A DNA stretch of 64,000 nucleotides from Pseudomonas fortuita (lineage in GTDB: Bacteria; Pseudomonadota; Gammaproteobacteria; Pseudomonadales; Pseudomonadaceae), in the NCBI RefSeq assembly GCF_026898135.2, contig NZ_CP114035.2, forward strand, positions 248,001-312,000. Reading direction: 5' to 3'. Shown piece after piece: positions 7,140-15,806 of this stretch; within the stretch, counting starts at the first letter, position 1, and each line of letters begins with the position of its first letter. Below the pieces are notes generated by a model that saw nothing but the letters and a program-made list of their open reading frames with translations, was not told the DNA's origin and ran no database searches. Position numbers and translations under genes: made by a program.

Positions 7140-8054
7140 TCACATTTCGGTATCACAGGCAATCAACTGCCTGACCAGCCCCTGCGCCAACGGCGACAAG
7201 CCATACCCCACCCGGCTTACCACCCCATAGCGGGTATGGCACGCCTCTTCCTGCTCCGGTGTCAGGTCAGCCAGCTTCAACTGCACCAGCCCGCCCTCGC
7301 GTTGATACGGCCGCAAATTGGCATTGCAGGCAATGCCGATGGTGTCCGAATGCATCACCACATTCAGCAACGCATACCCGTGCTCGCACTCCACCGCTGG
7401 CAAGAAGTCCTGGCGCCCGCTGAGGTCGCTGAGGATCTTGCGGATGTTCGGCGGGCGGAAGGTAGTGGCCATCGGGTAGTCGAACAGGTCGCGTGCCTGC
7501 ACGGCCTCCTGCTCGGTCAGAGGGTGCCCGGCGCGGCAGCAGAAATGCCAGCGTTGTGGCGTCAGCTTGTGCACCTGATAGTCCGGGTCGGACTCGAACT
7601 GGCGCGTGTCGGCGACAAAGAACTCGATCTCTTCGGCAACCAGCTTGCGGTTCAGCGCCTGCCAGTTGTCCACCTGGAAGCAGGTGCGCGCCGCCGGGTA
7701 CTCGGCCACGAAGCGCGCCACCGCCCGCGGCACCAGGCCACCGGCTGGCGCAGGGCCCGAGCCAAAGCGCACCACCCCGGTCGTGGCGCCGTTGAACTGG
7801 TGGATCTCATTGACCAGATTGTGCGCCCCATGCACCAGCCGCCGCGAATGCTCCAGCACCAGCAAGCCTTGGCGGGTGGGCGCCAGTTCCTTGCTGGCGC
7901 GGTCGACCAGGCGGCAGCCGATGTTGTGCTCCAGGGTCTGGATACTGCGGCTGAAGGCCGATTGCGACAGGTTCACCGCCGCCGCAGCGGCCACGAAACT
8001 GCGGTGCTCGACAAGGGCGATGTAGTGGCGCAGCTGACGCAGATCGATATGCAT
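7140..8054 (-). CDS. sftR: LysR-type regulator of sulfate-ester metabolism
   Basis: LysR-family regulator of 304 aa. The N-terminal winged helix (MHIDLRQLRHYIALVEHRS, then LSQSAFSRSIQTLE as the recognition region) is followed by a substrate-binding domain from about residue 90. It lies between atsRK and the divergent sftP-astA pair. That matches the position of SftR, which in P. putida S-313 is needed for use of alkyl and aryl sulfate esters and activates ats and sft/ast genes. The effector is unknown from sequence. Autoregulation is likely because the 192-base gap to sftP must hold both promoters. Confidence 0.87.
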   Translation of the reverse strand: MHIDLRQLRHYIALVEHRSFVAAAAAVNLSQSAFSRSIQTLEHNIGCRLVDRASKELAPTRQGLLVLEHSRRLVHGAHNLVNEIHQFNGATTGVVRFGSGPAPAGGLVPRAVARFVAEYPAARTCFQVDNWQALNRKLVAEEIEFFVADTRQFESDPDYQVHKLTPQRWHFCCRAGHPLTEQEAVQARDLFDYPMATTFRPPNIRKILSDLSGRQDFLPAVECEHGYALLNVVMHSDTIGIACNANLRPYQREGGLVQLKLADLTPEQEEACHTRYGVVSRVGYGLSPLAQGLVRQLIACDTEM

Positions 8055-8246
8055 TTTCTACATTAAAACCTTCGGTCAAATGCAATTGCTGACAAGGGTG
8101 AGTCCCCTTATAAAGGGTGTTACTTATTCCACTAAATATGAATTACAAATATTTATATCACTTAAAAGAATATAAGCCCGACTGACCGCGATTCGGTTCC
8201 GCCAACGGAAATGCTCGCCAGGGCCCACGCCTCAAGGAGCATTTGC
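8055..8246. promoter_or_regulatory. Divergent sftR/sftP control region
   Basis: AT-rich gap with several dyads: CCCTT-ATA-AAGGG at 8105-8117, and AAATAT (8134-8139) paired with ATATTT (8149-8154). An AT-dense block runs to about 8175. These fit a LysR-type binding region serving both sides. AAGGAG at 8234-8239 with a seven-base gap fixes the sftP start at ATG 8247. Confidence 0.55.
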
Positions 8247-10583
8247 ATGTCCGGACTTTCTCGTTGGCCTGCGCGCGCGTCGCGTTTCACCTTGCAACCC
8301 TTGGCCGCCGGCGTGCTACTGGCGGCGTCCTCTGGCAGCTTCGCCGAAGAGCCGGTCAGCGCCACCCCGGCGGTGGAGCAGGAGGCCAAGCTCGGCACCG
8401 TCACGGTCAATGCCCGCCGCCGCGAGGAAACCGCGCAAAGCGTGCCCACGCCGATCAGCGTGCTGGACAGCGAAACCCTGGAAACCCAGCGCATCTACCG
8501 CGTGCAGGATTTGCAACAACTGGTACCCAGCACCAACGTCGCCTACGTGCATGCCCGTCAGTCGAGCATCTCGATCCGTGGCCTGGGCAACAATCCGGCC
8601 AGTGATGGCCTGGAGGGCAGCGTCGGCATCTACCTGGACAACGTCTACCTCGGCCGCCCCGGCATGGCGGTATTCGACCTGCTGGATGTGGAGCAACTGG
8701 AAGTGCTGCGCGGCCCGCAGGGCACGCTATTCGGCAAGAACACTACGGCCGGCGTGCTCAACATCACTACGCGCAAGCCGACCTTCCACCGCGAAGGCAG
8801 CATCCAGCAGTCGATTGGCGAAGACGGCTATCTGCAAACCCAAGGCAGCTTCTCGGGGCCGATCAGCGAGACCCTGGCCGGGCGCATCAGTGCCTACCGC
8901 ACCGAAGACGACGGCTATGTGAAGAACATCCACAACGGTGACGACCTCAACGGCGGCAAGCGCCAAGGCTTCCGCACACAATTGCTGTTCAAGCCCAGCG
9001 AAACATTCAACCTGCGCTGGATTGGCGAATACAACGAAGAAGACTCCAACAACGGCATCCTCAGCCTGTACAGCACCGGCCCCACCATCAATGGCGTCAA
9101 CCGCTACGAAAGCCTGGCCGCCCAGGCGGGCGCGACGCTGGTGTCGGGCAAGGATCGCAAGGTCAATTTCGACGCCGACCAGCAGGTGACGGTGTTCCAG
9201 GGCGGCACTTCGGTGGAGGCCAACTGGACCTTGCCCGATGATTTCACCCTGACTTCGATCACTGCCTACCGCTGGTGGGACTTCACCCCGCGCAACGACG
9301 ATGGTCTTGACGTACCGGTGTTCTACAGCGCCGGGGTTTCGGTACGTGACAAGCAGTACTCGCAGGAAATCCGCCTGGCTTCGCCTACGGGTGGCGCCTT
9401 CGACTACGTGCTGGGTGCCTATTACTTCAAGCAGGACCTGGACAACAAATCCTTTACTTACTACGGGCCGCAGGCGGATGTCTGGAACCTCACACCGGCC
9501 GGTGCGCTGAACAACGTCAACAGCATTGGTGACGGGCACATCGATACCGACAGCTATGCGTTGTTCGCCCAGGGCACCTGGCATGTCACCGACCGCCTGG
9601 ACTTCACCGCCGGCGTGCGCGGTACCTATGAAGAAAAGAGCGCCTGGGTGACCCGCGACGCACCTGACGGCGGCGCCGCTGTAACCGGGGCAGCTGCTGC
9701 CGCGCGCCAAGCCCGGATAGGGGCCTACGATTCGGGCGACCTCAACCAGTACAGCTTCAGCCCTTCCGGCCTGTTGGGCCTGAGCTACCGTTTCAACGAG
9801 CAGCTGCTGGGCTATGCCACCCTGACCCACGGTGAGAAGTCTGGTGGCGTCAACCTTACTGTTGGCGCTGCACCACGGCTGGGCACCGATTCGCTGCTGG
9901 TGGGTACCGAGCGGGTAAACAACGCCGAACTGGGCCTGAAAAGCACCCTGTTCGACGGTCGCCTGCAACTCAACAGCAACCTGTTCTGGGCCGAGGTGCA
10001 TGGCTACCAGGCCAACGTTTACGACCAGATCAACCGCGTGCAGTACCTGGCCAACGCCGGCAGCGTGCGCTCGCGCGGCCTGGAGTTCGAAGCCACGGCG
10101 CTGCCGATCCGCGGCCTCACGGTCAACTTCAACGGCTCGTGGAACGACGTGCGCTACACCGAATACAAGGATGCCCCATGCCCGCCTGAGGTGAGCCTGG
10201 CCAATGCCACCGCCACCTGCGACCTGTCCGGCCACCAGGTGGTCGGCGCCTCCAAGTACATCGCCAACCTCAACACCCAGTACAAGTGGCAAGCCACCGA
10301 GCATGTCGAGCCTTACGTCACTGCCAGCTATGCCTTCCGCTCGAAGGCCGTGGGCACCATCGATGATTCCGATTTCGGCCAGATCCCCAGCTATGCGCTG
10401 GTCAACCTTTCCGCCGGTGTGCGCCTGGACCAGGGCGATGGCGTGGTCGACCTGTCGCTGTGGGTGAAAAACGCCGGCGACAAAACCTACTTCACCAGCC
10501 TGTGGAACTCCGCCAACGGTGGCTATGCCGGCGTGCTCGGCACCCCGCGCACCTTCGGCGCCACCGCCCGTTACGACTTCTGA
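8247..10583 (+). CDS. sftP: TonB-dependent outer-membrane receptor of the sulfate-ester locus
   Basis: Outer-membrane beta-barrel receptor of 778 aa. A signal peptide ends near SGSFA. Then comes a possible TonB box (LGTVTVNARR), a plug domain with IRGLGNNPA, VYLGRPG and VEVLRGPQGTLFGKN-type signatures, and a barrel ending in the terminal aromatic GATARYDF. It resembles the receptors related to FecA/FyuA in layout. ATG 8247 is preceded by AAGGAG; the start 36 bases upstream lacks this and would spoil the signal peptide. It is followed after 17 bases by astA, so the two form an operon. The inferred role is uptake of bulky aryl or alkyl sulfate esters across the outer membrane; siderophore-like sulfonated ligands remain possible. 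Confidence 0.88.
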   Translation: MSGLSRWPARASRFTLQPLAAGVLLAASSGSFAEEPVSATPAVEQEAKLGTVTVNARRREETAQSVPTPISVLDSETLETQRIYRVQDLQQLVPSTNVAYVHARQSSISIRGLGNNPASDGLEGSVGIYLDNVYLGRPGMAVFDLLDVEQLEVLRGPQGTLFGKNTTAGVLNITTRKPTFHREGSIQQSIGEDGYLQTQGSFSGPISETLAGRISAYRTEDDGYVKNIHNGDDLNGGKRQGFRTQLLFKPSETFNLRWIGEYNEEDSNNGILSLYSTGPTINGVNRYESLAAQAGATLVSGKDRKVNFDADQQVTVFQGGTSVEANWTLPDDFTLTSITAYRWWDFTPRNDDGLDVPVFYSAGVSVRDKQYSQEIRLASPTGGAFDYVLGAYYFKQDLDNKSFTYYGPQADVWNLTPAGALNNVNSIGDGHIDTDSYALFAQGTWHVTDRLDFTAGVRGTYEEKSAWVTRDAPDGGAAVTGAAAAARQARIGAYDSGDLNQYSFSPSGLLGLSYRFNEQLLGYATLTHGEKSGGVNLTVGAAPRLGTDSLLVGTERVNNAELGLKSTLFDGRLQLNSNLFWAEVHGYQANVYDQINRVQYLANAGSVRSRGLEFEATALPIRGLTVNFNGSWNDVRYTEYKDAPCPPEVSLANATATCDLSGHQVVGASKYIANLNTQYKWQATEHVEPYVTASYAFRSKAVGTIDDSDFGQIPSYALVNLSAGVRLDQGDGVVDLSLWVKNAGDKTYFTSLWNSANGGYAGVLGTPRTFGATARYDF

Positions 10584-10600
10584 GCACAAGGAGCTTTGCC

Positions 10601-12277
10601 ATGAATGCCAAGACCGAAACCCCTGCACTGCCTGAAGGCGCCTGCCTGACCGCCAAGGTTCCCGAGCGTGACGAGGCGCTGCTCGGCGATGTGGTTGTGA
10701 ACCCGTACCGCCTGGCGCCGCTGACCGCGATCATCCGCGACGGCGGGCGCAGCCTGAGTGATGCGCATGTGCGTGTACTGGGGCGTGGCGAGCGCGGTGT
10801 GGACATTGTCTATGACGTGTCTGACCGTTCGTTGTGGACCTACGGCGGCATCCCGGTATTCGGGCTGTACCCGGACTACGTCAACCAGGTCGAGGTGACC
10901 TACAAGCTCGACGGCGAGCGCATTCGCGAGCAGTACCAGATCTACGCCCCGGCCGTGCGCCTGCCGGTGGTGGCCAGGCAGACCGCCGCGTTGCCGGAAG
11001 TGCAGCCGGTCAAGGTAGCGCCAGGCTTTGAAAAGCGCCTGTACCTGTTCAACCACCTGCAGGGTGACATCCCGGGCGGCCGCGCCTTCAAGTGGAATGC
11101 CCTGGGTGGCGCAGCGGAATGGGACCAGGTGGGCAACAACTGGATTGCCGACAGCAATGGCGATGTGCGCTGGTACCTGGATATCGAACAGATCCACGAC
11201 TCCAACCGTCGCGATGGCTTGGGCGGCACCATGGGCTTCCAGCAGACCCGCGACGGCAAGCTCATCTGGGGCCAGGGCCAGACCTACTCCAAGTACGACC
11301 TGCTGGGTCGGCGCATCTGGCAGCGCAGCCTGCCCGACAAGTTCGCCGACTTCTCCCACGAAATCCGCGAAACCGCCAACGGCACCTACCTGCTGCGGGT
11401 GGGCACCAGCGACTACCGGCGCCCCGACGGCAAACGTTTACGTTCGATTCGCGACCACATCATCGAGGTCAGTGAGGCCGGGGACGTACTGGACTTCTGG
11501 GACCTCAACCAGATCCTCGACCCCTACCGTGGCGACCTGCTGGAAACGTTGGGTAAAGCGGCTATCCAGTTGCCGGAAGGGGTGCAGAAGCAAGACGAGC
11601 GTCTGGCGAATGAACTGGCCGAGGGCGACTTGCCCTTCGGCGACACCCCGGGGGTGGGTACCGGGCGCAACTGGGCACACGTCAATGCCATCGATTACGA
11701 CGCCGATGACGACAGCATCATCGTTTCAGCACGGCATCAGGGCGTGGTGAAGATTGGTCGCGACAAGCAGGTGAAGTGGATTCTGGCCTCGCCCCAAGGC
11801 TGGCCTGAGCGCCTGCGCGATAAAGTGCTGACGCCGGTTGCGAGCGCAAGCTTCGACTGGTCGTGGACCCAGCACACCGCCTGGCTGACCGGCAAAGGCA
11901 CGCTGACGGTGTTCGATAACGGCTGGGGGCGCGACTTTGCGCCAACCAGGCTTGCCGGCAACTACAGCCGGGCGGTGGAGTACCGTATCGACGAGGCCAA
12001 GGGCACGGTCGAGCAGGTGTGGGAGTACGGCAAGGAGCGTGGCGACGAGTGGTACAGCCCGGTGACCTCGGTGGTGGCTTACCGGCCAGAGACCGACACC
12101 CAGTTCATCTATTCGGCTTCGGTGAACTTCCTGACCCCCGAGAAACTGACCACCACCGTGCTCAACGAAGTACGGCGCGGGACCCAGGAGGTGCTGGTGG
12201 AGTTGAAGGTGCATAGCCGGCAGCCGGGCAGTGTTGGCTACCGGGCTCTGGTGATCGACCTGGCCAAGGCATTTTGA
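10601..12277 (+). CDS. astA: Arylsulfate sulfotransferase (ASST family)
   Basis: Protein of 558 aa of the PAPS-independent arylsulfotransferase family, which moves sulfate from one phenolic ester to another phenol through a sulfohistidine. The residues known from the E. coli enzyme have counterparts here: H253 (FSHEIRE), H360 (WAHVNAID), R378 (IIVSARHQ) and H425 (WTQHTAWL). The order and spacing agree with a six-bladed propeller. AAGGAG precedes ATG 10601. Unlike the periplasmic E. coli enzyme, the N-terminus (MNAKTETPALPEG) has no signal peptide and no TAT motif, so a cytoplasmic site is likely. It is cotranscribed with sftP and matches astA of P. putida S-313, which uses this enzyme instead of a sulfatase for aryl sulfates. 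Confidence 0.9.
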   Translation: MNAKTETPALPEGACLTAKVPERDEALLGDVVVNPYRLAPLTAIIRDGGRSLSDAHVRVLGRGERGVDIVYDVSDRSLWTYGGIPVFGLYPDYVNQVEVTYKLDGERIREQYQIYAPAVRLPVVARQTAALPEVQPVKVAPGFEKRLYLFNHLQGDIPGGRAFKWNALGGAAEWDQVGNNWIADSNGDVRWYLDIEQIHDSNRRDGLGGTMGFQQTRDGKLIWGQGQTYSKYDLLGRRIWQRSLPDKFADFSHEIRETANGTYLLRVGTSDYRRPDGKRLRSIRDHIIEVSEAGDVLDFWDLNQILDPYRGDLLETLGKAAIQLPEGVQKQDERLANELAEGDLPFGDTPGVGTGRNWAHVNAIDYDADDDSIIVSARHQGVVKIGRDKQVKWILASPQGWPERLRDKVLTPVASASFDWSWTQHTAWLTGKGTLTVFDNGWGRDFAPTRLAGNYSRAVEYRIDEAKGTVEQVWEYGKERGDEWYSPVTSVVAYRPETDTQFIYSASVNFLTPEKLTTTVLNEVRRGTQEVLVELKVHSRQPGSVGYRALVIDLAKAF

Positions 12278-12316
12278 GCTTGGTAGGCCTGACGCAAATT
12301 TTGTGTTGATGCGTAC

Positions 12317-12536
12317 ATCGAGCGCCGCCCGCGCGGCGCATCGCGAGCTGTGCTCGCTCCTACGTCTGTTTCGGGCCAATAACACCTGCGCCTGCGAGCG
12401 CGAACGCCTTGTGTGTAGGACGCGATATCACGCCATGCGCCAAAGCGTACGCGCGCAAATCCCACAGGAAACATTGGCCCGAAACAAACGTAGGAGCGAG
12501 CGCAGCTCGCGATGCGCCGCGCGGGCGGCGCTCGGT
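12317..12536. repeat. Large inverted-repeat element (MITE-like)
   Basis: Two arms of about 64 bases face each other: 12317-12380 and 12473-12536, with only three or so mismatches, around a 92-base middle. The arms run from a GC-rich end (GAGCGCCGCCCGCGCGGCGC) to an inner end reading TTTCGGGCCAAT. Within each arm GCGAGCTGCGCTCGC is itself a hairpin. Open frames across it are by-products of the repeat. It looks like a non-coding, mobilisable palindromic element unlike the short REPs elsewhere in the window. I saw no flanking target duplication. Confidence 0.85.
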
Positions 12537-12765
12537 CTCACAGGCGCAAAAGCTGTTATGGCAAGCGCCAAACTTTTACATTTCCCACCGCTCGATCGTC
12601 TAACCTGAGGCGGGATTTCCGGACGGACTGTTCAACCATTCGTTCTTTTTTTCGAACAGCCTATTGTCCAACACCCCAGCAGCCGCTTAGCATTCGTTTG
12701 AGATTTCAAACGCTCGATGCCCTGCCTTGGGCGCTTTTCAACAATCAACAATTCGGGAAGCCGAC
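12537..12765 (+). promoter_or_regulatory. gabD upstream region with dyad operators
   Basis: The gap before gabD carries a strong dyad CGTTTGA-GATT-TCAAACG at 12695-12712, about 54 bases before the start, and a looser pair CTGTTC (12629-12634) and GAACAG (12654-12659). The first is a good candidate operator for the GABA-responsive regulator. GGAAG lies just before ATG 12766. Confidence 0.55.
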
Positions 12766-14208
12766 ATGCAGCTCAAAGACGCTCAGTTGTTCCGCCAGCA
12801 AGCCTACATCAATGGTGAGTGGCTGGATGCGGACAATGGCCAGACCATCAAGGTGACCAACCCGGCCACCGGTGAAGTCATCGGCACCGTGCCGAAGATG
12901 GGTACCGCGGAAACCCGCCGTGCCATCGAAGCTGCCGACAAGGCCCTGCCGGCCTGGCGTGCACTGACCGCCAAAGAGCGTTCGGCCAAGCTGCGTCGCT
13001 GGTTCGAACTGATGATCGAGAACCAGGACGACCTGGCTCGCCTGATGACCACCGAACAAGGTAAGCCACTGGCCGAAGCCAAGGGCGAAATCGCCTACGC
13101 CGCCTCGTTCATCGAGTGGTTCGCCGAAGAGGCCAAGCGCGTCTACGGTGACACCATCCCGGGCCACCAGCCAGACAAGCGCCTGATCGTCATCAAGCAG
13201 CCAATCGGTGTTACCGCGGCCATCACCCCGTGGAACTTCCCGGCCGCCATGATCACCCGTAAAGCCGGCCCGGCCCTGGCCGCTGGCTGCACCATGGTGC
13301 TCAAGCCTGCTTCGCAAACCCCTTACTCCGCCCTGGCCCTGGTCGAGCTGGCCCACCGTGCCGGTATCCCGGCTGGCGTGCTGAGCGTCGTGACCGGCAG
13401 CGCTGGCGAAGTTGGCGGCGAACTGACCGGCAACTCCCTGGTACGCAAGCTGTCCTTCACCGGCTCGACCGAAATCGGTCGCCAGCTGATGCAAGAGTGC
13501 GCCAAGGACATCAAGAAGGTTTCCCTGGAGCTGGGTGGTAACGCCCCCTTCATCGTGTTCGACGATGCCGACCTGGACAAGGCGGTTGAAGGCGCGATCA
13601 TCTCCAAGTACCGCAACAACGGCCAGACCTGCGTCTGCGCCAACCGTATCTACGTGCAGGACGGCGTTTATGACGCGTTCGCCCAGAAGCTGGCCGCTGC
13701 AGTTGCCAAGCTGAAGATCGGTAACGGCCTGGAAGACGGCACCACCACGGGCCCGCTGATCGACGGTAAAGCTGTCGCCAAGGTTCAGGAACACATCGAA
13801 GACGCCGTCTCCAAAGGCGCCAAGGTGCTGTCCGGTGGCAAGCTGATCGAAGGCAACTTCTTCGAGCCGACCATCCTGGTCGACGTGCCTAAAACCGCCG
13901 CTGTCGCCAAGGAAGAGACCTTCGGCCCACTGGCGCCGCTGTTCCGCTTCAAAGACGAAGCCGAAGTCATCGCCATGTCCAACGACACCGAGTTCGGCCT
14001 GGCTTCGTACTTCTATGCCCGCGACATGAGCCGTGTGTTCCGTGTTGCCGAAGCCCTGGAATACGGCATGGTGGGTATCAACACCGGCCTGATCTCCAAC
14101 GAAGTGGCACCGTTTGGTGGCATCAAGGCTTCGGGCCTGGGCCGCGAAGGTTCCAAATACGGTATCGAGGACTACCTCGAAATCAAATACCTGTGCATCA
14201 GCGTCTGA
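12766..14208 (+). CDS. gabD: NADP-dependent succinate-semialdehyde dehydrogenase
   Basis: Aldehyde dehydrogenase of 480 aa that oxidises succinate semialdehyde to succinate, the second step of GABA breakdown. The catalytic Cys is C289 in GQTCVC and the general base is E255 in LELGGN. The FTGSTEIGR nucleotide motif and PWNFP are present. The length equals E. coli GabD within a few residues. The ATG at 12766 gives the family N-terminus MQLKDAQLFRQQAYINGEW; an upstream in-frame start adds only non-family residues. A hairpin terminator (14233-14272) separates it from gabT. Codon use is strongly biased to C/G third positions as in a well-expressed gene. Soluble, tetrameric in the family. Confidence 0.96.
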   Translation: MQLKDAQLFRQQAYINGEWLDADNGQTIKVTNPATGEVIGTVPKMGTAETRRAIEAADKALPAWRALTAKERSAKLRRWFELMIENQDDLARLMTTEQGKPLAEAKGEIAYAASFIEWFAEEAKRVYGDTIPGHQPDKRLIVIKQPIGVTAAITPWNFPAAMITRKAGPALAAGCTMVLKPASQTPYSALALVELAHRAGIPAGVLSVVTGSAGEVGGELTGNSLVRKLSFTGSTEIGRQLMQECAKDIKKVSLELGGNAPFIVFDDADLDKAVEGAIISKYRNNGQTCVCANRIYVQDGVYDAFAQKLAAAVAKLKIGNGLEDGTTTGPLIDGKAVAKVQEHIEDAVSKGAKVLSGGKLIEGNFFEPTILVDVPKTAAVAKEETFGPLAPLFRFKDEAEVIAMSNDTEFGLASYFYARDMSRVFRVAEALEYGMVGINTGLISNEVAPFGGIKASGLGREGSKYGIEDYLEIKYLCISV

Positions 14209-14232
14209 TAGCACGGTAAAGGCTTTACCTCT

Positions 14233-14272
14233 GCCAGCGGGGCGCGAGAGCGACGTCTCGCTGGCCTTTTTT
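14233..14272 (+). terminator. Hairpin terminator after gabD
   Basis: GCCAGCG (14233-14239) pairs with CGCTGGC (14259-14265), with an inner CGAGA/TCTCG stem, followed by CTTTTTTA. It is a typical intrinsic terminator, so gabT may be read partly by read-through or from its own promoter in the next 118 bases. Confidence 0.75.
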
Positions 14273-14390
14273 ACATCGCAGTACCTGGTGGCCAGGGCGT
14301 TTACGGCAGTCGATCAACGAATACTGTGCGCGAGCACTCCCAGCCACCCCCGAATAAAAGCGCCATTCCTGTCGGCGCAATGAGGGCATT

Positions 14391-15668
14391 ATGAGCAAGA
14401 CCAACGAATCCTTGATGCAACGTCGTGTAGCTGCCGTCCCACGTGGCGTTGGCCAGATCCACCCGATCTTCGTCGACACCGCGAAGAACTCGACCGTGAT
14501 CGACGTTGAAGGCCGCGAACTGATCGACTTCGCCGGCGGCATCGCAGTACTGAACACCGGCCACCTGCACCCGAAAGTGGTTGCAGCCGTGCAAGAGCAG
14601 CTGACCAAAGTCAGCCACACCTGCTTCCAGGTGCTGGCCTACGAACCCTACGTAGAGCTGTGCGAAAAGATCAACAAGCTGGTCCCAGGCGACTTCGACA
14701 AGAAGACCCTGCTGGTCACCACCGGCTCCGAAGCCGTTGAAAACGCCGTCAAGATCGCCCGTGCTGCCACTGGCCGTGCTGGCGTCATCGCCTTCACCGG
14801 CGGCTACCACGGCCGTACCATGATGACGCTGGGCCTGACCGGCAAGGTCGTGCCGTACTCCGCTGGCATGGGCCTGATGCCAGGCGGCATCTTCCGCGCC
14901 CTGTTCCCGAGCGAACTGCACGGTATCAGCGTTGACGACGCCATTGCTTCGGTCGAGCGCATCTTCAAGAACGACGCCGAGCCGCGTGACATCGCCGCGA
15001 TCATCCTCGAGCCGGTACAAGGCGAAGGCGGCTTCCTGCCAGCGCCGAAAGAGCTGATGAAGCGCCTGCGCGCGCTGTGCGACCAGCACGGCATCCTGCT
15101 GATCGCCGACGAAGTTCAGACGGGTGCTGGCCGTACCGGTACCTTCTTCGCCATGGAACAGATGGGCGTTGCGCCTGACCTGACCACCTTCGCCAAATCC
15201 ATCGCTGGCGGCTTCCCGCTGGCCGGTGTGTGCGGTAAGGCCGAGTACATGGACGCCATCGCCCCGGGCGGCCTGGGCGGCACTTACGCCGGTTCGCCGA
15301 TCGCTTGCGCCGCGGCCCTGGCCGTGATCGAAGTGTTCGAAGAAGAAAAACTGCTGGACCGCAGCAAGGCTGTAGGTGAGCGCCTGACCGCTGGCCTGCG
15401 CGAAATCCAGAAGAAGCACCCGATCATCGGCGACGTCCGTGGTCTGGGCTCGATGATTGCTGTTGAAGTCTTCGAGAAAGGCACTCACACCCCGAACGCT
15501 GCTGCTGTTGGCCAGGTTGTTGCCAAGGCACGCGACAAGGGTCTGATCCTGCTGTCCTGCGGCACCTACGGCAACGTTCTGCGTATCCTGGTACCGCTGA
15601 CTGCCGAAGACGCACTGCTGGACAAAGGCCTGGCCATCATCGAAGAGTGCTTCGCTGAACTCGCTTGA
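14391..15668 (+). CDS. gabT: 4-aminobutyrate aminotransferase
   Basis: Class-III aminotransferase of 425 aa that transfers the amino group of GABA to 2-oxoglutarate, giving succinate semialdehyde for GabD. The PLP lysine is K269 in TTFAKSIAGG. The family motifs TGSEAVENAVKIAR (about 111-124), GGYHGRT and LIADEVQTGAGRTG (about 237-250, Asp binding the pyridine nitrogen) are present. Length and sequence fit GabT rather than the related ornithine or acetylornithine enzymes. It follows gabD by 182 bases, which include a terminator. A GAGGG lies before the ATG. Ends at a strong hairpin terminator. Confidence 0.95.
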   Translation: MSKTNESLMQRRVAAVPRGVGQIHPIFVDTAKNSTVIDVEGRELIDFAGGIAVLNTGHLHPKVVAAVQEQLTKVSHTCFQVLAYEPYVELCEKINKLVPGDFDKKTLLVTTGSEAVENAVKIARAATGRAGVIAFTGGYHGRTMMTLGLTGKVVPYSAGMGLMPGGIFRALFPSELHGISVDDAIASVERIFKNDAEPRDIAAIILEPVQGEGGFLPAPKELMKRLRALCDQHGILLIADEVQTGAGRTGTFFAMEQMGVAPDLTTFAKSIAGGFPLAGVCGKAEYMDAIAPGGLGGTYAGSPIACAAALAVIEVFEEEKLLDRSKAVGERLTAGLREIQKKHPIIGDVRGLGSMIAVEVFEKGTHTPNAAAVGQVVAKARDKGLILLSCGTYGNVLRILVPLTAEDALLDKGLAIIEECFAELA

Positions 15669-15683
15669 TGTGACGCGCTTCTG

Positions 15684-15711
15684 AAAAAACCCGCTTCGGC
15701 GGGTTTTTTTT
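15684..15711 (+). terminator. Intrinsic terminator after gabT
   Basis: AAAAAACCCGC-TTCG-GCGGGTTTTTTTT: a tight stem with a stable tetraloop and a run of eight T. The A-run on the other side makes it potentially bidirectional. Confidence 0.92.
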
Positions 15712-15806
15712 GTGCCCTGAAAAGCCATGTGGCGCTATGGTTGTCGGAGGACTGGCTTTGGAAGCTGCGACGGAACGTGTGTCAGGCTATTCAGGAGTAG
15801 TTGGCG

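Noticed and set aside
8727-10628. Open frame of about 630 codons on the minus strand across sftP
   Set aside because: It is antisense to a clear TonB receptor. High GC with biased third positions leaves long open antisense frames. Its product is rich in Gly, Val, His and Gln with no domain.
12238-12608. Three short open frames over the inverted-repeat element
   Set aside because: Their Arg/Cys/Ala-rich products come from the repeat arms, which translate almost the same from both ends. The element is better read as non-coding.
12745-15728. Long minus-strand frames opposite gabD and gabT
   Set aside because: Antisense shadows of two strongly coding genes; no ribosome sites and no recognisable domains.
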